Source: Pseudomonas sp. MWU15-20650
Lineage (GTDB): Bacteria > Pseudomonadota > Gammaproteobacteria > Pseudomonadales > Pseudomonadaceae
Direction of reading: 5' to 3'
NCBI RefSeq assembly: GCF_023242475.1
Contig: NZ_JALJFG010000040.1
Span: 1 to 61,682 of the forward strand
DNA: 61,682 nucleotides
This document shows, one piece after another, positions 25,528 through 33,323 of this stretch. The position numbers and the translations under genes were made by a program. The notes below the pieces were generated by a model. It saw only the letters and a list, made by a program, of their open reading frames with translations. It made no database searches and was not told the DNA's origin. Position 1 is the stretch's first letter. Each line of letters opens with the position of its first letter.

Positions 25528-25947
25528 TCAGACGGCTACATGCAGGCGTACATCAACATTGCCGCGGGTGGCATTGGAATACGGGCAGACTTGGTGGGCA
25601 GCGTCGACCAGGCTTTGCGCATCATCCAGGGAAAGGCCCGGCAGGCTGATGTGCAGGTCGATGTCGAGGCCAAAGCCACCGGGAATCTGGCCGATGCCAA
25701 CATGGGCAGTGATCGAGGCATCATCCGGGATTTTGCGTTTGCTCTGGCTGGCGACGAATTTCAAGGCACCGATAAAGCAGGCGGAGTAGCCGGCGGCAAA
25801 CAGTTGTTCAGGGTTGGTGGCTTGGCCGCCGGCACCGCCCAATTCCTTGGGGGTGGAGAGCTTGACGTCGAGGATGTGGTCGCTGGAGACAGCACGACCA
25901 TCACGGCCGCCGGTGGCGGTGGCTACTGCGGTATAGAGCGTTTGCAT
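25528..25947 (-). CDS. ohr: Organic hydroperoxide resistance protein Ohr
   Basis: 139-residue thiol peroxidase of the Ohr/OsmC family that reduces fatty-acid and other organic hydroperoxides, using lipoylated partners for recycling. Catalytic Cys57 (GYSACFIGAL) and Cys121 (HQVCPYSNATRGN) are at the expected places, and an Arg18 in the RDGRAVSSD segment fits the active-site Arg. Transcribed leftward under two OhrR-type operators upstream, with ohrR further upstream on the same strand. Confidence 0.97.
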   Translation of the reverse strand: MQTLYTAVATATGGRDGRAVSSDHILDVKLSTPKELGGAGGQATNPEQLFAAGYSACFIGALKFVASQSKRKIPDDASITAHVGIGQIPGGFGLDIDLHISLPGLSLDDAQSLVDAAHQVCPYSNATRGNVDVRLHVAV

Positions 25948-25968
25948 GGGGCGTTCCTCTTTGGCTTT

Positions 25969-26038
25969 TAGCGCTAATTGTTTGCGCGCTAAGTAGTTGG
26001 TGAGGCCAGCTTATAGCGCTAATGTTTAGCGCGCAATA
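25969..26038 (-). promoter_or_regulatory. Two OhrR-type operators upstream of ohr
   Basis: Two similar imperfect palindromes built on TAGCGCTAAT and GCGCGC: 25969-25991 and 26014-26038, centres about 46 bases apart, within an otherwise AT-rich stretch that should contain the ohr promoter. A third copy lies before ohrR. Assignment to OhrR is by position and shared motif. Confidence 0.65.
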
Positions 26039-26090
26039 TAAATTTTTAAACAGTTTTTCAAACTGTTTAAAAATCATTGTGGGAAGGGTT

Positions 26091-26146
26091 CTACACAACT
26101 CTGGGGACAGCGCTGAACCTGTGGCGAGCGGGCGAGCCCCTTCCAC
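26091..26146. repeat. REP-like interspersed element, copy 1
   Basis: The 43 bases at 26091-26133 are nearly identical to the reverse complement of 55355-55398 in this window. The core has the GTGGCGAGCGGGC palindrome typical of P. fluorescens REP sequences. Lies between ohrR and ohr, upstream of the operators. Confidence 0.75.
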
Positions 26147-26168
26147 ATTTTTTAGTGCGTTATTGCCT

Positions 26169-26621
26169 TTAGATTGCGTTCTGCAGGTTGCCGCGTAGCG
26201 TAATCAAATCCGCCTGCAGCTTGAGCAACTGCTCCACCTCCAGGCCACTGGCGCCCAGTATGCAGTGTGGGATGCCCTTGGCTTTACCCTGCAAGGCCCG
26301 GCCACGATCGCTCAGTTCCACGACCACCACGCGCTCATCTTCGCGGCTGCGGGTCCGGCTCAACAGGCCCTCGGCCTCCAGGCGCTTGAGCAGTGGGGTG
26401 AGAGAGCCCGGGTCCGTCAGCAGGCGGCTGCTGATTTCGCCAACGGTCAAACCATCCTCTTCCCACAGCACCATCATGGCCAGGTATTGCGGGTAGGTCA
26501 GGCCGAGGGCTTGGAGCAGGGGCTTGTAGACCTTGGTCATTAGCAGCGAAGTGGAGTGCAGGGCGAAACACAGCTGGTTGTCCAGCATCAGGGATTTGCA
26601 GGGATCAGGGTTTTTGCTCAT
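26169..26621 (-). CDS. ohrR: MarR-type organic peroxide sensor OhrR
   Basis: 150-residue MarR-family repressor. The conserved redox-sensing Cys18 sits in MLDNQLCFALHS; the winged helix-turn-helix covers about 50-110 (LTVGEISSRLLTDPGSLTPLLKRLEAEGL, with DERVVVVELSDRG as the wing). Organic peroxide oxidises the Cys and releases DNA. Tandem with ohr and separated from it by 221 bases containing a repeat and two operators; a further operator copy lies just upstream at 26658-26682, pointing to autoregulation. Confidence 0.96.
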   Translation of the reverse strand: MSKNPDPCKSLMLDNQLCFALHSTSLLMTKVYKPLLQALGLTYPQYLAMMVLWEEDGLTVGEISSRLLTDPGSLTPLLKRLEAEGLLSRTRSREDERVVVVELSDRGRALQGKAKGIPHCILGASGLEVEQLLKLQADLITLRGNLQNAI

Positions 26622-26657
26622 GGCAGTGCCTCGAAAAAGCGTGTCTGGGCTGGAATC

Positions 26658-26682
26658 TAGCGGGCAAATCTTTAATGCGCTA
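26658..26682 (-). promoter_or_regulatory. OhrR-type operator upstream of ohrR
   Basis: TAGCGGGC-N9-ATGCGCTA-like imperfect palindrome, 36 bases upstream of the ohrR start, which resembles the two ohr operators. Suggests negative autoregulation. Confidence 0.55.
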
Positions 26683-26700
26683 GGTAATTCTGCCTGGGGA

Positions 26701-27651
26701 TCAGACCAAGCCGCTTTGCAGGGCCAGATCCCACGGTGGCACCGGGCTGAAACGGGATTTCAGGTACTCCAGCAGCAACCGGCTACGGGCATTGGCCTGT
26801 TGTTCCAAGCGCAGTGCATAAATCCCACTGGTTTCCGGGCTGGGCAAACCGTTTTCGCAAAACAGCGGCAGCAGTTCACCGCGCACCAGGTATTCACTGG
26901 CCAGCCAGGTGGGTAAGTGGGCGATACCCAGCCCGGCCAGGGCGCCACAGAGCAAGGCTTCGGCGTTGTTGGCACTCAGGCGGATGCGTCGTGGGCGATA
27001 GGTTGCACGGCGCCCGTCCAGCTCGAAGCGCCAAGCGAACATCGGCGCCAAGCCGTCCCAGTCGAGGCCGTCATGTTCGCTCAGTTCTCGAGGATGGGTC
27101 GGTGTGCCACGTTCTTTGAGGTAGGCCGGGCTGGCGCAGGCGATGCGCACAATACTCGCCAGTGGCGTGGCAATCAGGCGGGTATCGACGATATGCCCGG
27201 CGCGCAGCACCAGGTCGACTTTACCCAGGTGCGCGCCCTGCATATCGACGAAGCTGTCGATCAGGTGCAGGTGCACATCGAGCCCAGGGTACACATTCAA
27301 AAAGTCCGCAATCACTGGTGCCAGGTGGCGTCGACCAAACGCCGCTGGTGCGTCCACGCGAATCAAGCCTTCCGGTGCATGGCTCAGGGACACTGCTTCA
27401 GCCCGTGCCAGTTGCAGCTCGCTGACAATCCGTCGCGCACGCTCGGCGAAGGCCAGGCCTGCCGGTGTAGGCACCACCGCATGCGTGCTGCGTTGGAACA
27501 AGCGGCTGCCCACTGAGCTTTCCAGGCTATCGATACGCCGCGCCACCGCCGAAGGGGTCAGTGGATGGCGCCGTGCGGCGGCGGAAAAGCTGCCGGTTTC
27601 CAGCACGTCGAGGAACAGGCTCAGTTGGTCGGTCAGGGTATTGGGGTTCAT
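26701..27651 (-). CDS. LysR-family regulator
   Basis: 316-residue LysR regulator: winged helix in residues 1-65 (LSLFLDVLETGSFSAAARRHPLTPSAVARRIDSLE), effector domain after about 90 (EGLIRVDAPAAFGRRHLAPV). Start chosen at ATG 27651 with a standard MNPNTLTDQLSLF beginning; 35 more in-frame residues exist upstream without supporting ribosome site. It is divergent from the TSUP exporter gene with about 90 bases between, so it probably regulates that gene. The inducer is not known. Confidence 0.92.
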   Translation of the reverse strand: MNPNTLTDQLSLFLDVLETGSFSAAARRHPLTPSAVARRIDSLESSVGSRLFQRSTHAVVPTPAGLAFAERARRIVSELQLARAEAVSLSHAPEGLIRVDAPAAFGRRHLAPVIADFLNVYPGLDVHLHLIDSFVDMQGAHLGKVDLVLRAGHIVDTRLIATPLASIVRIACASPAYLKERGTPTHPRELSEHDGLDWDGLAPMFAWRFELDGRRATYRPRRIRLSANNAEALLCGALAGLGIAHLPTWLASEYLVRGELLPLFCENGLPSPETSGIYALRLEQQANARSRLLLEYLKSRFSPVPPWDLALQSGLV

Positions 27652-27744
27652 AGGGCAACGCTTGTGCGAGATTGGCATAGCCATTGTGCGTTGCTGTGCG
27701 TTTCCACGCCAGAGTCGACTGCGTAGCATGCAAGGCCCGGGATT

Positions 27745-28509
27745 GTGGAGTGGCATGTGGTGTTGGATTTAGTGATGTATCTGTTATTGGGCGCAGCCTT
27801 GGGTACGGTCGGGGGACTGTTCGGCATTGGTGGCGGGCTGATCGCCATCCCCGTGCTTGGGGTGTTGTTTGGCCTGGATCAGCAAATCGCCCAAGGCACC
27901 GCCCTGGTGATGGTGGTGCCCAATGTGATGCTCGCGCTGTGGCGTTATCACCAGCGCAATCGCATTGAATTGCGCCATGCCCTGCCATTGGGCGTGATGG
28001 GTTTTTGCTTTGCTTGGCTGGGGTCCATCTGGGCGGTGGGGCTGGATGCAGGTGCCATGCGTATTGGCTTTATCGCCTTTTTGCTGGCGTTGTCGGCTTA
28101 CAACCTGTTGCGTATGTTTACCCGCAATGCACCGCCGACAGCTCAGATGCGTTATTCCTGGCCTTGGCTTGGGGTGTTGGGCGCGGCGTCCGGCGCCATG
28201 GGCGGTTTGTTCGGGGTCGGCGGCGCGGTAGTTGCCACGCCGGTGCTCACCAGTGTCTTCGGGACGAGCCAAGTGGTCGCGCAAGGCTTGTCGCTGGCCT
28301 TGGCACTGCCCAGCACCGGCGTCACGCTAGTGACCTATGCCTGGCACCACGAAGTGGACTGGATGATCGGCCTGCCCCTGGCGCTCGGTGGCCTGCTCAG
28401 TATCAGTTGGGGGGTAAAAGTGGCCCATGCGTTGCCGGAGCGTGTATTGCGCGGCCTGTTCTGCGCATTCCTGGGGGTGTGTGCGGTGATGCTGACCTTT
28501 AAAGTTTGA
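27745..28509 (+). CDS. TSUP (TauE/SafE) family anion exporter
   Basis: 254-residue membrane protein with eight or so helices and the two repeated TSUP motifs, GTVGGLFGIGGGLIAIPVL and GAMGGLFGVGGAVVATPVL. The family moves sulfite, sulfoacetate and related small anions. The start is uncertain: GTG at 27745, 27757 or 27760, or ATG at 27775; GGAG at 27748 favours 27757-27760. The 3' end overlaps the convergent LysR gene by 11 bases. Confidence 0.9.
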   Translation: MEWHVVLDLVMYLLLGAALGTVGGLFGIGGGLIAIPVLGVLFGLDQQIAQGTALVMVVPNVMLALWRYHQRNRIELRHALPLGVMGFCFAWLGSIWAVGLDAGAMRIGFIAFLLALSAYNLLRMFTRNAPPTAQMRYSWPWLGVLGAASGAMGGLFGVGGAVVATPVLTSVFGTSQVVAQGLSLALALPSTGVTLVTYAWHHEVDWMIGLPLALGGLLSISWGVKVAHALPERVLRGLFCAFLGVCAVMLTFKV

Positions 28510-29380
28510 AGCCTTCGAGGATGTACTCCGCCAGGCATTCGGTGATCGGCGAAGTCATGGCGGGGTTACGCAGCAGGCGCAGGGTCATGGATGGCAACGG
28601 CGGAAACCCTTCGTCACTGCCCAAAATGCGCAGGTCTTCGGTCACCAGGCTTTCCATGCTGACCATGACCGCCAAGCCTGAGCTCACCACGGCCTGGATC
28701 GCCGCCACGTTGGAGCTGTGATACGCCAGTCGATAGTCCCGCCCGGCGGCGTCCAGCGCTGTACGCGTCCACTGTGTGCAAAAACTGTCGACGCCAGAGA
28801 TCGCCAGGGGCAGGGTCTCGTGCTCATCTACGCAGAAGCACGGTGACGCTACCCACACCATGCGCTCGGTGCGCAATAACTCGCCGATTTCGTTGCCAGG
28901 CTCGCGGCTGATCACTGTCAGCGCCAGGTCTCGTCGCTGCATCAACACCGTTGACGCTTCACAGTGCATCTCGATCTGGATCAACGGATACGCTTTGGAA
29001 AAGTGCTTGAGAATCCCCGGCAGGAAGCGCATCACGTAATCGTCCGGCGTGCCGATACGCACCAGCCCCACCATATGAGGCTCGCGCAAGGTGTTGAACA
29101 CCTCGCTGTGCAGTTTCAGGATGCGCCGCGCGTACCCCAGTAATACCTGGCCTTCGGGCGTCAGTCGTACCTGTCGCCCGTCACGCTCGAAGAGCTTGCG
29201 CTGCAGTACGTCCTCCTCCAGTCGTTTCATCTGCATGCTTACCGCCGATTGCGTGCGGTTGACCATTTCCCCGGCGCGGGTAAAGCCGCCCTGGTCGGCA
29301 ATGGCGACGAAGGTGCGCAGCACTTCTGTGTCGATGCTCGGGTAGCCCGCCAATTGATCAATCTCCGAGATGTATTGCAT
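28499..29380 (-). CDS. LysR-family regulator
   Basis: 293-residue LysR regulator. Helix-turn-helix in TFVAIADQGGFTRAGEMVNRTQSAVSMQMKRLEE, effector domain beginning VGLVRIGTPDDY. The PDDYV and ERMVWVASP segments recall regulators of the HexA/LrhA group. Start ATG 29380 with a near-by alternative at 29389. Divergent from the DUF1127 gene (70 bases) and convergent with the TSUP exporter. Its target could be either neighbour. Confidence 0.9.
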   Translation of the reverse strand: MQYISEIDQLAGYPSIDTEVLRTFVAIADQGGFTRAGEMVNRTQSAVSMQMKRLEEDVLQRKLFERDGRQVRLTPEGQVLLGYARRILKLHSEVFNTLREPHMVGLVRIGTPDDYVMRFLPGILKHFSKAYPLIQIEMHCEASTVLMQRRDLALTVISREPGNEIGELLRTERMVWVASPCFCVDEHETLPLAISGVDSFCTQWTRTALDAAGRDYRLAYHSSNVAAIQAVVSSGLAVMVSMESLVTEDLRILGSDEGFPPLPSMTLRLLRNPAMTSPITECLAEYILEGFKL

Positions 29381-29450
29381 AAGAAACATTCGTTGGATTG
29401 ATCATAGTGCCAGGCACACACTCTCGTCATCCCCACTGGAGGGCGAAAAG

Positions 29451-29657
29451 ATGAAAGGTCAAAAAGGGTATGTGTTGATGGCGAAGTGGCCGTTTTCCGG
29501 GCTGTTTCATACGCTTGCACGTTGGCAGGCGCTGCGTCAGGAGCGCCAGTTGCTGGCGACCTTGAGCGACGACGCCCTCAAGGACATCGGACTCAATCGC
29601 GCCGATGTAGAGCAAGAGCGTCACCGGCATTTCTGGCAAGACCCGCTGCGAAAATAA
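29451..29657 (+). CDS. DUF1127 small protein
   Basis: 68-residue protein with the YjiS-like DUF1127 motif at its C-terminal half (RQERQLLATLSDDALKDIGLNRADVEQE). Such arginine-rich small proteins have been linked to RNA turnover, phosphate and stress adaptation in other bacteria. GGAGGG lies eight bases before ATG 29451, an excellent ribosome site. Too short for confident functional prediction. Precedes the AlkX-like gene by 45 bases. Confidence 0.88.
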   Translation: MKGQKGYVLMAKWPFSGLFHTLARWQALRQERQLLATLSDDALKDIGLNRADVEQERHRHFWQDPLRK

Positions 29658-29702
29658 GCCAGGATGCAGTAGGGTAGTGGGCGCGCCTCTATGGAGAGTC
29701 CG

Positions 29703-30935
29703 ATGCCCACCGACCTGTCTTTCTCACTCAAGCAAGCTCGACGCATGGCGCTGGCAGCCCAGGGGTTTTCCGGGCGCCAGGCGCCGGCACAGATAACGGC
29801 CGCGCACCTCAACCGAATGATCGCGCGCTTGGGTGTTGTGCAGATCGATTCGGTCAATGCGCTGGTGCGTTCTCATTACCTGCCGTTGTTTTCCCGTCTG
29901 GGCAACTACTCCCCGTCGATACTCGAGCAGGCAGCCTGGAGCCAGGGCCGGCGGCGTTCGCTGTTCGAATATTGGGGGCATGAGGCATCGTTGCTGCCCA
30001 TGGCGCTGTACCCGCTGATGCGCTGGCGCATGGAGCGGGCCAGGCAGGGGCGGGGTATCTATTCGCAGATGGCGCGCTTTGGTCGTGAACAGCAGGCCAC
30101 TATCCAGCGCGTGCTGCATGCCGTCGAGCAACAGGGCGCGCTGGGTGCCGGCAGCCTCTCTACCCGTGAGGAGCGCGCCGGGCCATGGTGGGACTGGAGT
30201 GATGAAAAGCACGCGCTGGAATGGCTGTTTGCCGCGGGTTTGGTCACCGTCGCCGGTCGTCGAGGGTTTGAGCGTCTCTATGATTTGCCGGAACGCGTCA
30301 TCCCCGATGACATCCTTCAAGGCGCCTCATTGACTGAAGCCCAAGCTCAGCGTGGCCTGTTGCTGCACAGCGCCAGCGCATTGGGCGTGGGCACCGAGAA
30401 AGACCTGCGCGATTATTTCCGCCTCGACCCCGCCGACAGCCGCAGCCGTCTGGCCGAACTGGTCGAGGAGGGGCAGTTGCGGGTGTGTCAGGTGCAAGGT
30501 TGGAAGCAACTGGCGTACTGCCTGCCGGAGCCGAAAGTACCGCGCAAGGCAGCGGCCAGCGCATTGCTGTCGCCGTTCGATTCGCTGATATGGGAGCGCG
30601 GCCGCACCGAGCGATTGTTCGATTTCCGCTATCGGCTGGAGATTTACACCCCACAGCACAAGCGGGTGTACGGCTACTACGTGCTGCCGTTTCTGCACAA
30701 CGAGCGGATCGCCGCGCGGGTCGACCTGCGCGCCGAGCGTGCCAATGGGCGCCTGGCCGTGCATGCGGTGCATGAAGAAGAGCCGGGGCTGGATGAAGAG
30801 GGCATGGTGGCGCTGGCGTTGAACCTGCGACAAATGGCCGATTGGCTGGGGCTGGAGCAGGTCCAGCTCAATTGCCGGCGGCCGAGCGCAGACCGGGTGC
30901 GAGCGGCATTGCTCAATCTGGGTATTGGCCTTTAG
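29703..30935 (+). CDS. AlkX/YcaQ-type DNA glycosylase (HTH_42)
   Basis: 410-residue member of the HTH_42 superfamily, composed of tandem winged helices that clamp DNA. Family enzymes unhook interstrand crosslinks and remove bulky alkyl adducts. The catalytic motif in VVQIDSVNAL is Gln47-Ile-Asp49, the Q-x-D form reported for AlkX (E. coli YcaQ) as distinct from the Q-x-Q form of AlkZ. SRLGNYSPSILEQAAW and SLFEYWGHEASLLP follow, as expected. Start ATG 29703 after GGAG. Ends at a REP palindrome. Confidence 0.88.
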   Translation: MPTDLSFSLKQARRMALAAQGFSGRQAPAQITAAHLNRMIARLGVVQIDSVNALVRSHYLPLFSRLGNYSPSILEQAAWSQGRRRSLFEYWGHEASLLPMALYPLMRWRMERARQGRGIYSQMARFGREQQATIQRVLHAVEQQGALGAGSLSTREERAGPWWDWSDEKHALEWLFAAGLVTVAGRRGFERLYDLPERVIPDDILQGASLTEAQAQRGLLLHSASALGVGTEKDLRDYFRLDPADSRSRLAELVEEGQLRVCQVQGWKQLAYCLPEPKVPRKAAASALLSPFDSLIWERGRTERLFDFRYRLEIYTPQHKRVYGYYVLPFLHNERIAARVDLRAERANGRLAVHAVHEEEPGLDEEGMVALALNLRQMADWLGLEQVQLNCRRPSADRVRAALLNLGIGL

Positions 30936-30937
30936 CG

Positions 30938-30989
30938 CGCCATCGGGAGCCAGCCCCCTCCCACAAGGGCATGCATGCTCCCGATGGCG
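30938..30989. repeat. REP-type palindrome
   Basis: Perfect 13-base arms CGCCATCGGGAGC (30938-30950) / GCTCCCGATGGCG (30977-30989) around AGCCCCCTCCCACAAGG. Lies between the convergent alkX-like and class II DAHP synthase genes. Same family as 33247-33310. Confidence 0.85.
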
Positions 30990-31010
30990 TCAGCCATGCC
31001 AACTAAAATC

Positions 31011-32357
31011 TCAGCGCTTGACCTGCTTCAAAGTCTCGGCAATCAGGAACGCCAGCTCCAGCGACTGGTCAGCGTTCATTCGTGGGTCGCAATGGGTGTG
31101 ATAACGGTCTGACAAACCGTCTTCGGTGATCGGCCGTGCGCCGCCGATGCACTCGGTGACATTCTGCCCGGTCATCTCGATATGGATCCCGCCCGCATAG
31201 CTGCCTTCTGCGTGGTGCACCTGGAAGAACTCCTTCACCTCACCCAGGATCTGCGCGAAGTCGCGGGTCTTATAGCCGCTGCTGGCCTTGATGGTGTTGC
31301 CATGCATCGGGTCGGAGCTCCACAGTACCTGCTTGCCCTCGCGCTGCACGGCGCGGATCAGGTTGGGCAAGTGGTCGCCGACCTTGCCTGCGCCCATGCG
31401 TGCGATCAGGTTGAGGCGGCCGGGGTCGTTGTCCGGGTTGAGGATGTCGATCAAGCGAATCAGGTCGTCGGGGTTCATGCTCGGGCCAACCTTGACCCCA
31501 ATCGGGTTGTTCACCCCGCGCAGGAATTCGACATGGGCGCCATCCAACTGGCGGGTACGGTCGCCGATCCACAGCATATGGGCCGAGCAGTCGTAGTAGT
31601 CGTTGGTCAGGCTGTCACGACGCACGAAGGCTTGTTCGTAGTTGAGCAGTAGCGCTTCGTGGGCGGTGAAGAAGCTGGTTTCGCGCAGTTGCGGCGAGCT
31701 GTCCATGCCGCAGGCGCGCATGAAGGCCAGGGTCTCGTCGATGCGATCAGCCAGTTGGCTGTATTTTTCAGCCAGCGCGGAGTTGGCGATAAAATCCAGG
31801 TTCCACTTGTGCACCTGGTGCAGGTCGGCAAAACCACCCTGGGCAAAGGCGCGCAGCAAGTTGAGGGTGGCCGTGGACTGGTGGTAGGACTGCAACAGGC
31901 GTTCCGGGTCCGGCACACGGCTTTTTTCGTCGAAACCGATACCGTTGACGATATCGCCGCGGTAGGCGGGCAGGGTGATGCCGTCGATGGTTTCATCATT
32001 GGACGAGCGCGGCTTGGCGAATTGGCCGGCCATGCGCCCGACTTTCACCACCGGGCAACCGGCGGCGAACGTCATGACGATCGCCATCTGCAGCAGTACT
32101 TTGAAGGTGTCGCGGATTTTCGCGGCGGAAAACTCGGCGAAGCTCTCGGCGCAATCGCCACCTTGCAACAGAAAGGCGCGACCCTGGGTCACTTCGGCAA
32201 ACTGACGGCGCAATTCGCGGGCTTCCCCCGCAAACACCAGTGGCGGGTAGCTGGCCAGGCTCTGTTCCACTTGCAACAAGTGCGCAGCGTCCGGGTACTG
32301 GGGTTGTTGCTGGATAGGCAGGGCGCGCCAGCTGTCGGGGCTCCAGGGTTGGCTCAT
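31011..32357 (-). CDS. Class II DAHP synthase
   Basis: 448-residue type II 3-deoxy-7-phosphoheptulonate synthase (plant-like), catalysing the same first shikimate step as the class I enzyme at 17140-18216 but of separate sequence family. Landmarks are LLQGGDCAESF (metal Cys), GRMAGQFAKPRS, WIGDRTRQLDGAHVEF, VKVGPSMNPD, WSSDPMHGNT and HIEMTGQNVTECIGG. It appears to be the equivalent of the type II enzyme PA2843 in P. aeruginosa, not the phenazine PhzC form, as there are no phz genes near. Start ATG 32357; another ATG at 32360. Confidence 0.95.
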   Translation of the reverse strand: MSQPWSPDSWRALPIQQQPQYPDAAHLLQVEQSLASYPPLVFAGEARELRRQFAEVTQGRAFLLQGGDCAESFAEFSAAKIRDTFKVLLQMAIVMTFAAGCPVVKVGRMAGQFAKPRSSNDETIDGITLPAYRGDIVNGIGFDEKSRVPDPERLLQSYHQSTATLNLLRAFAQGGFADLHQVHKWNLDFIANSALAEKYSQLADRIDETLAFMRACGMDSSPQLRETSFFTAHEALLLNYEQAFVRRDSLTNDYYDCSAHMLWIGDRTRQLDGAHVEFLRGVNNPIGVKVGPSMNPDDLIRLIDILNPDNDPGRLNLIARMGAGKVGDHLPNLIRAVQREGKQVLWSSDPMHGNTIKASSGYKTRDFAQILGEVKEFFQVHHAEGSYAGGIHIEMTGQNVTECIGGARPITEDGLSDRYHTHCDPRMNADQSLELAFLIAETLKQVKR

Positions 32358-32479
32358 CATGAACTCGTTTGGTTAGTTGACGTTACCGCCAATGTTATCA
32401 GCAATTAGTGCGTGACCTGCTGCTGCCGCTTGGCCGACAATCGCGCCTTTGCTGTGCGGCAACCCCCTTAGGAGTAGTG

Positions 32480-33235
32480 ATGAGCGAGGAGCGTGTCGAG
32501 CGCCTGCTGGCCGAAGTCCATGATGATTTCGGCATGATCCGTGTGCTTGAAGTGGCTGATTACCGGTTTCTCGAGTTTGGCGACGCCATCGAGCAGAGCT
32601 GCGTGTTCACCGCTGACCCGAGCTGGCTGGAGTACGATTACACCCGTGCGATGTTGATTGGTGCGTTGTGCCATGAACAGCCGGAGAGTGCGCTGTTCCT
32701 GGGGCTTGGGGCTGGGACGCTGACCCAGGCTTGCCTCAAGTTCCTGGCGCTTGAAGACGTCGAAGCCATCGAGTTGCGTCCCGATGTGCCGCGCCTGGCG
32801 ATCGAGTACCTGGGGCTGGACGATGACCCGCGCCTGTATATCCGCGTGGGGGATGCCCTGCAACTGCTCGACAGCGCCGAATCGGCCGACCTGATTTTTG
32901 TCGACCTGTATACCGATGTCGGCCCGGGCGTCGGGCATCTGGCCTGGACGTTCCTGGAAAATTGCCAGAAGAAGCTCAACCCGGGCGGCTGGCTGGTGAT
33001 CAACCAGTGGGCTACCGATGACGGTAAACCCCTGGGGGCGGCATTGTTGCGTGGCTTGTACCACCGACATTACTGGGAGTTGCCGGTGAAGGAGGGCAAT
33101 GTGATCCTGCTGGTGCCTTCGGACCTGGATCAGGCATTGGACCTCGACGCCCTGTCGGCACGCGCCGAAGCACTGGCGCCGCGACTGGGCTACTCATTGC
33201 AGTCGTTGATCAAGGCGATTCGACCGGCGACTTAA
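32480..33235 (+). CDS. Spermidine-synthase-like SAM-fold protein
   Basis: 251-residue Rossmann-fold protein related to polyamine synthases and PhpA-like methyltransferases. Motif I is SALFLGLGAGTLTQ, motif II VEAIELRPDV with acidic residue for the ribose, motif post-II GDALQLLDSAESADLIFVDLYTD (aspartates of the aminopropyl/methyl donor site), then NPGGWLVINQW. Lack of a clear putrescine pocket makes true spermidine synthesis doubtful. GGAG stands before ATG 32480. Divergent from the class II DAHP synthase. Confidence 0.85.
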   Translation: MSEERVERLLAEVHDDFGMIRVLEVADYRFLEFGDAIEQSCVFTADPSWLEYDYTRAMLIGALCHEQPESALFLGLGAGTLTQACLKFLALEDVEAIELRPDVPRLAIEYLGLDDDPRLYIRVGDALQLLDSAESADLIFVDLYTDVGPGVGHLAWTFLENCQKKLNPGGWLVINQWATDDGKPLGAALLRGLYHRHYWELPVKEGNVILLVPSDLDQALDLDALSARAEALAPRLGYSLQSLIKAIRPAT

Positions 33236-33246
33236 GTTGCCTGCTC

Positions 33247-33310
33247 AAGCCCCCTCCCACCGTTGAAATGCGTTCCAAATGTGGGAGGGGGCTTGCTCCC
33301 GATGAGGCCA
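33247..33310. repeat. REP-type palindrome
   Basis: Perfect 14-base arms AAGCCCCCTCCCAC (33247-33260) / GTGGGAGGGGGCTT (33281-33294), followed by GCTCCCGATGAGGCC. Located between convergent genes; related to 30938-30989. Confidence 0.88.
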
Positions 33311-33323
33311 TCACGGTTGATAC

